The position numbers and the translations under genes are program-made. 64,000 nucleotides of DNA, taken from NCBI RefSeq assembly GCF_900446255.1, contig NZ_UIGI01000001.1, positions 1,204,763 through 1,268,762 on the forward strand. Direction: 5' to 3'. Positions 30,863-38,557 of this stretch are shown here, piece after piece. Position 1 is the stretch's first letter. The number at the start of each line of letters is the position of its first letter. Source of the DNA: Buttiauxella agrestis (GTDB lineage Bacteria; Pseudomonadota; Gammaproteobacteria; Enterobacterales; Enterobacteriaceae). Under the pieces are notes generated by a model. That model saw only the letters and a program-made list of their open reading frames with translations, was not told the DNA's origin and ran no database searches.

Positions 30863-31492
30863 ATGCCTGAGTTGTCTGTGATTATACAGTGGATGGATCA
30901 ATATCCTAAGATCGGTTGGCTGTTGCTGCTTGTTTATATTGTACTTGGTGTGGTTCGTCACCGAGTTATTAATGCTGAATCCGGCAGCGTCTTTCGTGGA
31001 CTACTGAATTTCAGGAAACGCCGGCTAGAGCAAATGCTTACGCAGCCCTATCTGAATGAAAAGGATGTCAGGCTGGCAAAACTTGAGCTTCGCCAACGCA
31101 GCCTTTATAGGCTTACAGGCGTGTATAACTATCGTCTGCAGGATTTGAGCGTAATAATGTGCGACCGCTATGGGCTGAGGGCTGGTTATCTCAAGCCGTG
31201 GCGTAACTGGCTCAAAGAACAGGATGGACAGATAATTTTCAACAGGAAATGGCATTGTTTTCGCTGGCGTCTTTTTCTGGCGGGGCAGATTGCAAATGCA
31301 GCCCTACTGGCAGCATTTATTGTGTTTATAGTTTCTCATGCTTCAGCCGAAATGATCGCACCACTTATGATGCTTTTCATGCTTGTATGGTGGTTTCCGT
31401 GGCTAATGGTGACATCAGTACCCACGCCTGCGTGGACTCGCGAAATGGATGCATATCTGGAAAAATTTAATGGTGAACAGACCAGGGTATAA
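30863..31492 (+). CDS. unknown membrane protein
   Basis: 209 residues from the ATG at 30863, chosen because AAAAGGAAAAG precedes it; the frame is open to 30809. One hydrophobic helix lies near the N-terminus (IGWLLLLVYIVLGVV) and two more in the second half (NAALLAAFIVFIV and MIAPLMMLFMLVWWFPWLMV). Between them is a basic, Arg-rich soluble stretch of about 100 residues. I do not recognise a family. It lies between the integrase and the regulatory/replication genes. The final codons contain CCAGGGTATAA, which is repeated just downstream. Confidence 0.65.
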   Translation: MPELSVIIQWMDQYPKIGWLLLLVYIVLGVVRHRVINAESGSVFRGLLNFRKRRLEQMLTQPYLNEKDVRLAKLELRQRSLYRLTGVYNYRLQDLSVIMCDRYGLRAGYLKPWRNWLKEQDGQIIFNRKWHCFRWRLFLAGQIANAALLAAFIVFIVSHASAEMIAPLMMLFMLVWWFPWLMVTSVPTPAWTREMDAYLEKFNGEQTRV

Positions 31493-31528
31493 GAGTATCT
31501 ATTATTGATATGCATTTATGTTTAATTG

Positions 31529-31577
31529 CCAGGGTATAAAGGCCACATATGAGCGATTTTGGGAGCATATACCCTGG
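31529..31577. repeat. inverted repeat between convergent genes
   Basis: CCAGGGTATA at 31529-31538 and TATACCCTGG at 31568-31577 are perfect inverses. A further direct copy, CCAGGGTATAA, ends the upstream gene at 31482-31492. It could be a bidirectional stop signal or a binding site. Confidence 0.45.
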
Positions 31578-31652
31578 ATAACTTAAAAGTTAATTCTCAG
31601 GGTAATAACATGTGTTTTTGTTAGATTTTTTCAGTTAACTTATGCAACCTGG

Positions 31653-32636
31653 CTAAATATGATTATTAATATGAAATTCTTTTCTTACAGATGCTAATGC
31701 TTTAGACACAGCCTGACGTGTCATAGAGAAGTGATAATTTCCCGTTAAAATCTGTGCAACCTCAGATTGATTAAACCCCTGATTTATTAATATAAGTATT
31801 CTTTTCTTAGTGTCAGAAAATTTAGAATCAGCCATGCGTTGTGCAATATTTCTCAGTTCACCTATATCTGCTGGCGTCAAAGTTTGAGCCAGAATCCAAT
31901 GAAAAAAATAGGCGTCAATTAATCTATCCCCTGAGTTTGCATTGGCTTTATTTGGTTTAGCGCATTGCCGTCTCAATCTTATTAGTTCTTTATTAAACTG
32001 TTCGGAAGAACGCTTTCCTTGTCTGTACTTGGGATTCCATTGGCCATCGGTCAGTTTGGGCTTATGGTTCGAGCAATATCGATGGCTAAGGACCAATTTT
32101 TCATGATCGGAATACTCTATATCGTTAGCAGCATATTCTGATATTTCACTAATAAATTGAGAGTATTCAGTCTGGTTACCGCAAAACTCGCAAAAACCGA
32201 GTTTACGCTGTGAATTTATAGTTACCCCTTTTGCAGGTGAGGATTTCTTCGGCCGCTTGGATGCACACTCACTAACTAACTCAATAAGGGATTCAATCGT
32301 AGCAATAAGGCATTTATCAAGAGAAGTTTGACGATCTAACGTCAGGATAAAATTACGCAAAAGAAGTTTTTGTGCCTGCGCTACGACATTAAAACCCACT
32401 TTTTTGATTAGTTCACTAAATCCTATATCTGCGCCAGAAATGTAGTCCTTATGACTTAGTGGCAGGGAATTTATATAAGCCGCTACTGCAGGGTAAATCA
32501 CTTCCTGTACCAGACGCAGTATTGGATACCTCCGTGAAGCTATGGAATACGGAGAGCCACGTTCTATAAATATTTTGATTGCTGTTGTGATTGTAGGGTC
32601 ACAGCCTTCCCAGATAGTAATTTTCATGTCAACCAT
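31653..32636 (-). CDS. unknown zinc-finger and HTH protein of the element
   Basis: About 328 residues. A central FCEFCG followed by HRYCSNHKP (C-x2-C ... C-x3-H) looks like a zinc-binding site. The C-terminal segment GFNQSEVAQILTGNYHFSMTRQAVSKALASVRKEF looks like a helix-turn-helix of the Trp-repressor/sigma-like kind. No known family is recognised. The start is uncertain: ATG at 32636 or 32627, with no strong ribosome-binding site, and the frame is open to 32729. It is divergent from the AlpA gene and may control it or the replication genes. Confidence 0.65.
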   Translation of the reverse strand: MVDMKITIWEGCDPTITTAIKIFIERGSPYSIASRRYPILRLVQEVIYPAVAAYINSLPLSHKDYISGADIGFSELIKKVGFNVVAQAQKLLLRNFILTLDRQTSLDKCLIATIESLIELVSECASKRPKKSSPAKGVTINSQRKLGFCEFCGNQTEYSQFISEISEYAANDIEYSDHEKLVLSHRYCSNHKPKLTDGQWNPKYRQGKRSSEQFNKELIRLRRQCAKPNKANANSGDRLIDAYFFHWILAQTLTPADIGELRNIAQRMADSKFSDTKKRILILINQGFNQSEVAQILTGNYHFSMTRQAVSKALASVRKEFHINNHI

Positions 32637-32713
32637 TTTAGCCAATGAATAGGTTTTAGCAAGTGGTAATGCTTGGCATTGTATAGGCCTGATTGGAAAC
32701 TGGAGGAAGGCAA

Positions 32714-32944
32714 ATGCAAACAAAGGCAAATAGCACGCTTATTAATAGAAAAACACTTCTGAAAATGATCCCATTGTCAGCCCGGACTATTTATAACCTT
32801 GAGCAACGAGGCGAATTTCCTCGCCGTATAGCGCTAACCAGCCGAAATGTTGCATGGCAACTATCTGAAGTTGAACAGTGGATTGCGGATCGTAAATCAG
32901 CAATGTTTAAAGCGGCTAGACCCGGTATTGTTTTAGGTAGGTAA
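32714..32944 (+). CDS. alpA: AlpA-family excision/transcription regulator
   Basis: 76 residues. It has the AlpA/Xis-like winged-HTH pattern: LINRKTLLKMIPLSARTIYNLEQRGEFPRRIAL, then WQLSEVEQWIADR. These proteins activate integrase genes or assist excision in P4-like elements. The ATG at 32714 is supported by GGAGGAAGG. It is followed after 5 bases by repA, so the regulator and replication genes probably form one operon. Confidence 0.85.
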   Translation: MQTKANSTLINRKTLLKMIPLSARTIYNLEQRGEFPRRIALTSRNVAWQLSEVEQWIADRKSAMFKAARPGIVLGR

Positions 32945-32949
32945 CGGTA

Positions 32950-33807
32950 ATGTCATTGAACATAATGGAAGCGTTTGAAGCTAAGCCACAACCAATTGAT
33001 TACGTTTTGCCAAATCTTGCTGCTGGTACTGTCGGAGCGATTGTCTCTCCGGGAGGTGTTGGAAAGTCAATGCTGGCATTACAACTTGCCGTGCAGATTA
33101 CTTGTAGCGTAGACCTTTTAAACTTTGGTGAATATCCAGCCGGGTTAGTGGCCTATCTGCCAGTGGAGGACTCGGCGACTATCATTCACCATCGTTTATA
33201 TGCTTTGGGAAAATATCTAACAGCACGTCAGCAGCAGATTGTAGCTGATAAGTTACTAGTTGAACCTTTGGTAGGAAAGTGTCCAAATATTTTAACAGCA
33301 AGTTGGAGCAACTTGATTAATGAGATTTCAAAAGGCAGAAGGTTAATAATTTTGGATACTCTTCGCCGTTTCCACCAGGAAGATGAGAATAATAGCGGAG
33401 CAATGTCCAAAGTCATTGGAAAGCTAGAAGGTATTGCTGCTGATACTGGTTGTTCGATTATATTTCTACACCATTCAAACAAAGGCGCTGCCACGATGGG
33501 AGTTGGTGATATTCAACAGGCAAGCAGGGGTAGTAGTGTCCTGGTTGATAATATACGGTGGCAATCTTATCTAGCTGGCATGACGGCCTCGGAAGCGAAG
33601 ACCTACGGTATTGCTGATGGCATTCGAGGTCAATTTGTTAGATTTGGAATTAATAAAGCAAATTATGGTGAACGTGCCCCAGATCGTTGGTTACAGAGAC
33701 ATGAGGGGGGAGTATTAAGAATAACGGCGCTCAGCTCGAAGAATAATAAAAAACTTACTAAAGAAAGAACATCGGCCTGGAGTGGTGCTGACAATGACAA
33801 CTGGTAA
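32950..33807 (+). CDS. repA: RepA-like replicative helicase (IncQ type)
   Basis: 285 residues. It is a RecA-fold ATPase with Walker A SPGGVGKSM (about 33-41), Walker B RRLIILDTL and the motif SIIFLHHSNKG. This is the arrangement of the hexameric RepA helicase of RSF1010/IncQ plasmids and related AAA proteins of integrative elements. It would unwind the origin for copying of the excised circle. It overlaps repC by 14 bases. No RepB primase is visible, so priming must come from the host or a helper. Confidence 0.85.
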   Translation: MSLNIMEAFEAKPQPIDYVLPNLAAGTVGAIVSPGGVGKSMLALQLAVQITCSVDLLNFGEYPAGLVAYLPVEDSATIIHHRLYALGKYLTARQQQIVADKLLVEPLVGKCPNILTASWSNLINEISKGRRLIILDTLRRFHQEDENNSGAMSKVIGKLEGIAADTGCSIIFLHHSNKGAATMGVGDIQQASRGSSVLVDNIRWQSYLAGMTASEAKTYGIADGIRGQFVRFGINKANYGERAPDRWLQRHEGGVLRITALSSKNNKKLTKERTSAWSGADNDNW

Positions 33808-34576
33808 TAAAGTGGCACCCACAAGTACAGCATGGCAAGCCCGAGTAATTCTGTACCAGCCAAGCCAGCGTCCTAAGGAGCTAAAGGGGCAATGGATGGA
33901 GACAAGTTTCGGACGTTGTCGTGTTACCGGACGGCTCGGACAGCGTCATGCCGATATCGTGGAGACAATACTATATGTTGCCGAGAGACGTCGTGAAATT
34001 TCTGATGGTGGAATCGAATTATTAGTAGATCCAGCGAAATTACGTCGAACGCTATCCGATGCACAATATAGTTATGGTCGTATACAGAAATTGCTTTTAG
34101 ATCTTCGCAGCGCAACAGTTGAAATCATAACGCCAGAACTGGAGAAAAGCGGCGACTATATAATAGGGGGACTAATCGATCATGTAGTGCCATCACCTAT
34201 GACTCGTCCAGATCCTTTGACTGGGGGAGAACGCCGTTTATGGCGTGTCCGTCTGGGTGTTGCATTAGCGATGTTACTCCAAAAAGATTTGTCATTTTAT
34301 TATCATCCTGGCCCCATAGCTCGGCTACAACATGGTATTAGCCAAGCAGTCGCTCGTCATGTCTTGACCCATAGGAATAATCCTTTAGGGGGGTGGTTTA
34401 TGGATACGTTGATATTAGCAGTGTGCGGTGAAGGAACGAGTAATATGACTTTACGTAATTACCGTCGGAGATTGAAAGAAGATGCCGGGCAATTGCTTGA
34501 GATTGGAATTGATTTGAACGGTTCTAAGATAAAGCGTGTCACAACGGCCCGATATTATGTCACAACGGCCCGATAG
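33794..34576 (+). CDS. repC: RepC-like replication initiator
   Basis: 260 residues from the ATG at 33794; two in-frame GTGs at 33782 and 33785 are alternatives. The central part (QARVILYQPSQRPKELKG, LGQRHADIVETILYVAERRR, YSYGRIQKLLLDLR) agrees with initiators of the IncQ RepC type, which bind iterons through winged helices. The C-terminus is repetitive (VTTARYYVTTAR) because the first two iterons run through the end of the gene. With repA it would allow replication of the excised element. Confidence 0.8.
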   Translation: MTTGNKVAPTSTAWQARVILYQPSQRPKELKGQWMETSFGRCRVTGRLGQRHADIVETILYVAERRREISDGGIELLVDPAKLRRTLSDAQYSYGRIQKLLLDLRSATVEIITPELEKSGDYIIGGLIDHVVPSPMTRPDPLTGGERRLWRVRLGVALAMLLQKDLSFYYHPGPIARLQHGISQAVARHVLTHRNNPLGGWFMDTLILAVCGEGTSNMTLRNYRRRLKEDAGQLLEIGIDLNGSKIKRVTTARYYVTTAR

Positions 34577-34616
34577 TGTGTTATAGCGGCCCGGTAGCGT
34601 GCTACAGCGGCCCGAT
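34534..34616 (+). repeat. four tandem 21 bp iterons, candidate oriV
   Basis: The core CGGCCCGAT (third copy CGGCCCGGT) occurs at 34545, 34566, 34587 and 34608, exactly 21 bases apart. It sits in a wider unit like GTCACAACGGCCCGATA. Two units are inside the 3' end of repC and two beyond it. Tandem 20-22 bp repeats beside an IncQ-like initiator gene are the expected binding sites in its origin. Confidence 0.85.
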
Positions 34617-34823
34617 TTTTTTACTATTCAGCAGTATTTACAGGATCGTTCAGGATCTACAGGCTTTAAAATCACCTGCCTGAGCAGGCGCTTTCAAATC
34701 TAGAATCGGCCAAAGGCCGATGGTTGTACGCCAGAAGAAGAGATTGCGTACACACTCGATATATCGACACTTGAGGCAGATTTTATGACATATGAGGTAC
34801 GCCCCTAGCTTTATGCATAGGGG

Positions 34824-34848
34824 GCAGATTTTAGCCGCTAAAATCTGC
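34824..34848. repeat. palindrome TTTTAGCCGCTAAAA, copy 2
   Basis: This is the longest copy: 12 bp arms, GCAGATTTTAGC and its inverse, around one central C. It lies in the non-coding region between repC and trbJ. Confidence 0.65.
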
Positions 34849-35064
34849 AGAGCACATGCTGAGACATAGTAATTAAACTAGCTCATAAAAAATTAAAAGA
34901 CTTCTTACAATATATCGAAACATGAATAAAATTGGCGGACGCCAATATATAACTACTAAAGGTCATTTTCAAACAGGAGAAATATAGTTTCCTTGCAAAA
35001 AACACATTTGCTGCAGATTTTTATTCGAGTAATCCTGCATTAATACTTTAAGAAAACACATCCT

Positions 35065-35100
35065 GTACACAGGTATACACAATACGTACACAGGTATACA
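35065..35100 (+). repeat. paired 15 bp direct repeats upstream of trbJ
   Basis: GTACACAGGTATACA occurs at 35065-35079 and 35086-35100, again 21 bases apart. Each copy is itself roughly dyadic. A pair of sites two helical turns apart upstream of the trb genes suggests a regulator operator. Confidence 0.6.
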
Positions 35101-35334
35101 ACGGCAACAGTGGGGCAGGACATGTAAAGTAGGCCCACCGCAGGCGGTATTCCAACTTTACTATTACCTATTCGCCGCACAGCTGCTCAAGGGAAGCCTG
35201 CTCTGCGAGGCTAATCGGCTACCGCCGATATGGAGAGCCATATGACTGTTGCTCAGACGCAGCTTTCCATACGCCAGCGACTGTTAACAGTGAGAGTGTT
35301 CAATATAAATAACCAGTTAATATTGAGGTGCAAT

Positions 35335-36129
35335 ATGAAGCTATTGGTTCAGATGTTTACATCATTGAGAGGGATTTTAGCCGCTAAAAAAACGGTGCCC
35401 ATTTTCATTTCCGTATCGTTTATCGCTCTGGCGGCTAAAGCCGGGATTCCTGTTATTGATGGTACTAACGTGGTTCAAACGACAATCAGCGCAGTCAATA
35501 ATGTTCAGGCCGTTGCAAAACAAATCCAGCAGTATCAGACTCAACTCCAGCAGTATGAAAACATGCTGCAAAATACTGCCGCACCTGCAGCATATATCTG
35601 GGATCAGGCCAATTCCACTATCAACAAATTACTACAGGCTCAAGACACGCTTAACTATTACAAGAACCAGGCCGGGAGTCTGGACTCATATCTAAAACGT
35701 TATCAGGACATTAACTACTATAAATCTTCTCCTTGTTTTAATAGCAATATTGAGTGTACTTCAGCCGAGATCGACGCACTTCGTAGTGCTGAGCGGAATA
35801 ATTCAGAAGCGCGTAAAAAAGCGAATGATGCCGTTTTCAAAGTAATAGACCAGCAGCAGCAAACCTTGCAGCAAGATGCTGATAATGTCGCAGAACTCCA
35901 GTCTCAGGCGAGCGGGGCAACAGGTCAGATGAAGGCAATTCAGGCCGGAAACCAACTTGCCAGTGCTCAGGCCAACCAACTGCTGCAGATACGCTCACTT
36001 CTGGTAGCCCAACAGAATGCCGCAATGACACTGGCTCAAGTACAGGCAGATAAAGAAGCTCAACAGACAGTAGCTGATGAGAAAGTATTAGCTGGGGATA
36101 ATAAACCAAGCCCTAAGCGAGTTTGGTGA
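35335..36129 (+). CDS. trbJ: TrbJ, P-type conjugal transfer protein
   Basis: 264 residues from the ATG at 35335, chosen for the GAGGTG site upstream and the signal peptide that then starts the protein; the frame is open to 35230. The signal peptide ends near ALAAKA. Mature features are GIPVIDGTNVVQTT, the Gln-rich helix QIQQYQTQLQQYENML and APAAYIWDQANSTINKLL, all typical of TrbJ, the VirB5-like minor pilus component that contacts recipients. The palindrome copy 3 lies in its first codons. trbK and trbL follow. Confidence 0.88.
   Translation: MKLLVQMFTSLRGILAAKKTVPIFISVSFIALAAKAGIPVIDGTNVVQTTISAVNNVQAVAKQIQQYQTQLQQYENMLQNTAAPAAYIWDQANSTINKLLQAQDTLNYYKNQAGSLDSYLKRYQDINYYKSSPCFNSNIECTSAEIDALRSAERNNSEARKKANDAVFKVIDQQQQTLQQDADNVAELQSQASGATGQMKAIQAGNQLASAQANQLLQIRSLLVAQQNAAMTLAQVQADKEAQQTVADEKVLAGDNKPSPKRVW
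35375..35389. repeat. palindrome TTTTAGCCGCTAAAA, copy 3
   Basis: The same 15 bp core as at 30791 and 34829, here inside the signal-peptide codons of trbJ, 40 bases after the start. Confidence 0.6.
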
Positions 36130-36138
36130 GGAGGCAGA

Positions 36139-36312
36139 ATGAATAATAAATTCTTGATGTCATTTGTTGTAATCATTTCGTTGATTCTATGTTCTTGTGA
36201 AAGAAAAAATAAGGAGTGTTTATTTCCGCCTGGAAGTACTACTGATGGACATAAATACGATAACTGTGCTCTTCGTAGCAATAATACCCCAAGTCATAAG
36301 AGAGATTGGTAA
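36139..36312 (+). CDS. trbK: TrbK-like entry-exclusion lipoprotein
   Basis: 57 residues beginning MNNKFLMSFVVIISLILCSC. The hydrophobic stretch ends in a lipobox-like LCSC, so a lipoprotein is predicted. The rest is small and polar. A strong GAGGAGG lies 5 bases before the ATG. Size, lipoprotein signal and position between trbJ and trbL equal those of trbK in IncP-type transfer operons, where TrbK blocks entry of a second copy of the same plasmid. Sequence similarity beyond this layout cannot be judged by eye. Confidence 0.75.
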   Translation: MNNKFLMSFVVIISLILCSCERKNKECLFPPGSTTDGHKYDNCALRSNNTPSHKRDW

Positions 36313-36314
36313 TT

Positions 36315-37661
36315 ATGAAAGTTGCAAGCAAACTTACATTTTTAGGTGTGGTTTTTTTCTTTTCTATGAATACCTACGCAGGACAACTGGATAGCAGTGG
36401 CTTACTTGATACTTTATTAGATAAGTATCAGCAAGTTGCCAGTACATGGACGACAGTAATTGGTAATTATGCAAATTGGCTATTTTGGGGGCTGGTATTA
36501 ATAAGTATGGTATGGACGTTTGGTATAATCGCTATGAAAGGGGGCGGCTTACAAGATTTACTTGCTGAAATAGTAAGGTTTTTCACTGTGAATGGTTTTT
36601 TCTATTATCTTTTAAGCAATGGTCCCGCGATATCTAAATCTATAATTGATTCTATGAGAGAGCTTGCCGCAAATGCTTTAGGAACCAGTGCTGGCATTTC
36701 ACCTTCAAGTATAGTTGATATGGCCTTTGTGATATTAACGAAAATAAGTTCTGCCGCATCGATCTGGTCACCAATGATCTCCACTATTATGATCACTGTC
36801 GCGATAATCGTTTTGGTTGTAATGTCCCTTATCGCGATAAATATGCTAATAATGTTGGTTTCTGCGTGGGTGCTATGTTACGCAGGAGTTATATTGCTTG
36901 GTTTTGGTGGATCGAAATGGACTTCTGATATAACAATTAATTATTTGCGCACTGTTTTATCAATTGGTATTCAGCTGTTCACAATGACATTAATTATTGG
37001 CATTGGACAGTCATTTATAGATCAATATTTTTCTATTATTAAAGATGATGTTCCTGATCTTAATAGCCTTATTGTTTTGCTTCTGGCGTCAATTATCCTA
37101 TTAGTATTAACGAATAAGTTGCCACTGTTGTTATCAGGTGTTGTAGGAGGGGCGTCTTTACAAGGGATTGGTGGGTTTGGGGCGGGTATGATTACCGGCG
37201 CTGCAGCCACTGCCATCAGCGGTGCTGGAGCAATGGCAATGGGGGCATCAGCTCAAGTCAGCGGCGGAGCCTCTGCATTAAAGGCAGCGTTCGAATCTGC
37301 ACAAGCTGCAATGGCCGAAGAGTCGGGCTCCGGTGGCGTAATTGGTGGTTGTGAAGATACAGCTTCTGTAGACACGTCGGGAGAGCAGCCATACGGTAAA
37401 GGTAGCTCCAGTGGGGGAAGCGAAGGTTTTGCTGCTTCCTTCTCGCGTGCTGGCCGCATGGCAAGTCATATGGGAAGCAGTATGGCTAGCGGGGCTGCTG
37501 AGTACCAGTCAATGAAGCGAAGTGGCAACTCTTCTCGTGTCCAACAGACTATTGGAGGGGAGTTGGCGACTCAGATACGTAAGCAAACAGCTACTCGTCG
37601 GGATAACCGCACACATGATGATTTTGCCGGAGATAGCTTATCCGGCAATAATAAATCTTGA
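36315..37661 (+). CDS. trbL: TrbL, VirB6-like inner-membrane transfer protein
   Basis: 448 residues. A signal sequence (ending near NTYA) is followed by several membrane helices (about 45-280), including the LLLASIILLVLTNKLPLLLSGVVGG segment characteristic of TrbL/VirB6. The C-terminus (about 290-448) is low-complexity, rich in Gly, Ala and Ser, and soluble. TrbL forms part of the inner-membrane channel of P-type conjugation systems. It starts 2 bases after the trbK stop; the TTG at 36306 is a less likely start. None of the other trb genes follows. Confidence 0.9.
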   Translation: MKVASKLTFLGVVFFFSMNTYAGQLDSSGLLDTLLDKYQQVASTWTTVIGNYANWLFWGLVLISMVWTFGIIAMKGGGLQDLLAEIVRFFTVNGFFYYLLSNGPAISKSIIDSMRELAANALGTSAGISPSSIVDMAFVILTKISSAASIWSPMISTIMITVAIIVLVVMSLIAINMLIMLVSAWVLCYAGVILLGFGGSKWTSDITINYLRTVLSIGIQLFTMTLIIGIGQSFIDQYFSIIKDDVPDLNSLIVLLLASIILLVLTNKLPLLLSGVVGGASLQGIGGFGAGMITGAAATAISGAGAMAMGASAQVSGGASALKAAFESAQAAMAEESGSGGVIGGCEDTASVDTSGEQPYGKGSSSGGSEGFAASFSRAGRMASHMGSSMASGAAEYQSMKRSGNSSRVQQTIGGELATQIRKQTATRRDNRTHDDFAGDSLSGNNKS

Positions 37662-37743
37662 ATCACGCGCGTCAGTTAACGAGATAGCATGAACTGACGC
37701 TTTCACTGAGCGAACTTTATTCCTGCAACTCAAAGGAAAAACC

Positions 37744-38178
37744 ATGTCCAGGACTCCCTATTCACGGTTACGCATTGAGGGCTTCCGCAAAGCAGAGGTT
37801 TCCCTGAGACTTGAAGAAATGGACCCCAGTGGTACGCCACTCTATGAGTCCATTAAAGCACGTATTATTTCAGGTGAGCTGACGTATGAGCAGGGACGTT
37901 CAGAGATTCTTGCATACTACACAAAAGCAGATACCGCCGGGCCTGCGACAGTGGGGGAAATGCTGGTAGAGGAATTTCTAAAACCGCTGAGCATGTCCCA
38001 TGATGAACTGGCGGAATCTATGGGTATTTGCAAGCAGGATATTGAAGATATTATCTGCGGTTTGCGTCGTCTTACGGATGATGAGGCTCGCGTTCTTGCT
38101 GACATATTTGGGACTGATGAGGACTTCTGGTGCAATCTGCAGGTGCTGCAAGATCGCCCTGAGCAACGGCGTAAGTAA
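37744..38178 (+). CDS. HigA-like XRE antitoxin/regulator without visible toxin
   Basis: 144 residues. The C-terminal half (TVGEMLVEEFLKPLSMSHDELAESMGICKQDIEDIICGLRRLTDDEARVLADIFGTDEDFWCNLQ) follows the HigA-type antidote pattern closely. The N-terminal half, with ISGELTYEQGRSEILAYY, resembles the antitoxin_VbhA-like helical motif. It has an AGGA site before the ATG. No HigB or Fic toxin is encoded next to it: upstream is trbL, downstream the opposite-strand CoiA remnant. It may be an orphan antitoxin or a regulator of the transfer genes. Confidence 0.7.
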   Translation: MSRTPYSRLRIEGFRKAEVSLRLEEMDPSGTPLYESIKARIISGELTYEQGRSEILAYYTKADTAGPATVGEMLVEEFLKPLSMSHDELAESMGICKQDIEDIICGLRRLTDDEARVLADIFGTDEDFWCNLQVLQDRPEQRRK

Positions 38179-38466
38179 TCAACGGGAGCAGGTCAGCCCC
38201 TCAAGTGTCATGAAATTCGACCACTTGGCTTCACTTTTCCACCAAGGGGCGCATAGGGGATGTACCTTAAGTGACCAGTGCCAGACTTTGACCGTCCTGC
38301 ACTTGGCGACCAAGCGGCCACCACAGCTCGGGCAGGTTCCCTTGAGCTTTGGATGAGCCTCTACGCGCTTTTCATTCACAACCGCCAATCTCACGTTTCG
38401 CCCTTCTTTTGATGTGGAGATAATGCCAGTATCGCCCTCGAATCCACTCCCTTTACCGTTGGCCAT
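38179..38466 (-). pseudogene. truncated CoiA-like zinc-finger protein
   Basis: 95 residues. CPSCGGRLVAKCRTVKVWHWSLK and HPLCAPWW resemble the N-terminal zinc-ribbon region of CoiA-like proteins, which are normally over twice this length and continue into a nuclease-like domain. Here the frame ends after KWSNFMTLEGLTCSR, 1 base after the stop of the convergent HigA-like gene. The remainder seems lost at the junction between the trb part and the Gabija-like part, which fits a recombination joint. Confidence 0.55.
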
Positions 38467-38557
38467 ATGCTATGGTACAGCTTAAGCGATAGTTAGTAAT
38501 CGATAATAAGTCTTCCATAATAACAAGGCGTTGCATAATCTGGCGGGGGCAAACCAT

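Larger units (their letters stand above)
34617..35334. other. non-coding origin/transfer-control region
   Basis: 718 bases without a convincing gene. Structures seen: the hairpin ATCGGCC-AAA-GGCCGAT at 34705-34721; the palindrome TCGATATATCGA near 34757; the long palindrome at 34824-34848; an A+T-rich stretch from about 34860 to 35040 containing ATTGGCG-GA-CGCCAAT; and two direct repeats at 35065 and 35086. The A+T-rich part beside iterons would suit an origin opening zone. An oriT could also lie here but I see no recognisable nick site. Confidence 0.5.

Noticed and set aside
34534-34616. tandem short repeats as a CRISPR array
   Set aside because: The units are contiguous 21 bp repeats without unique spacers, lie in repC and behave like iterons; no cas genes are present.
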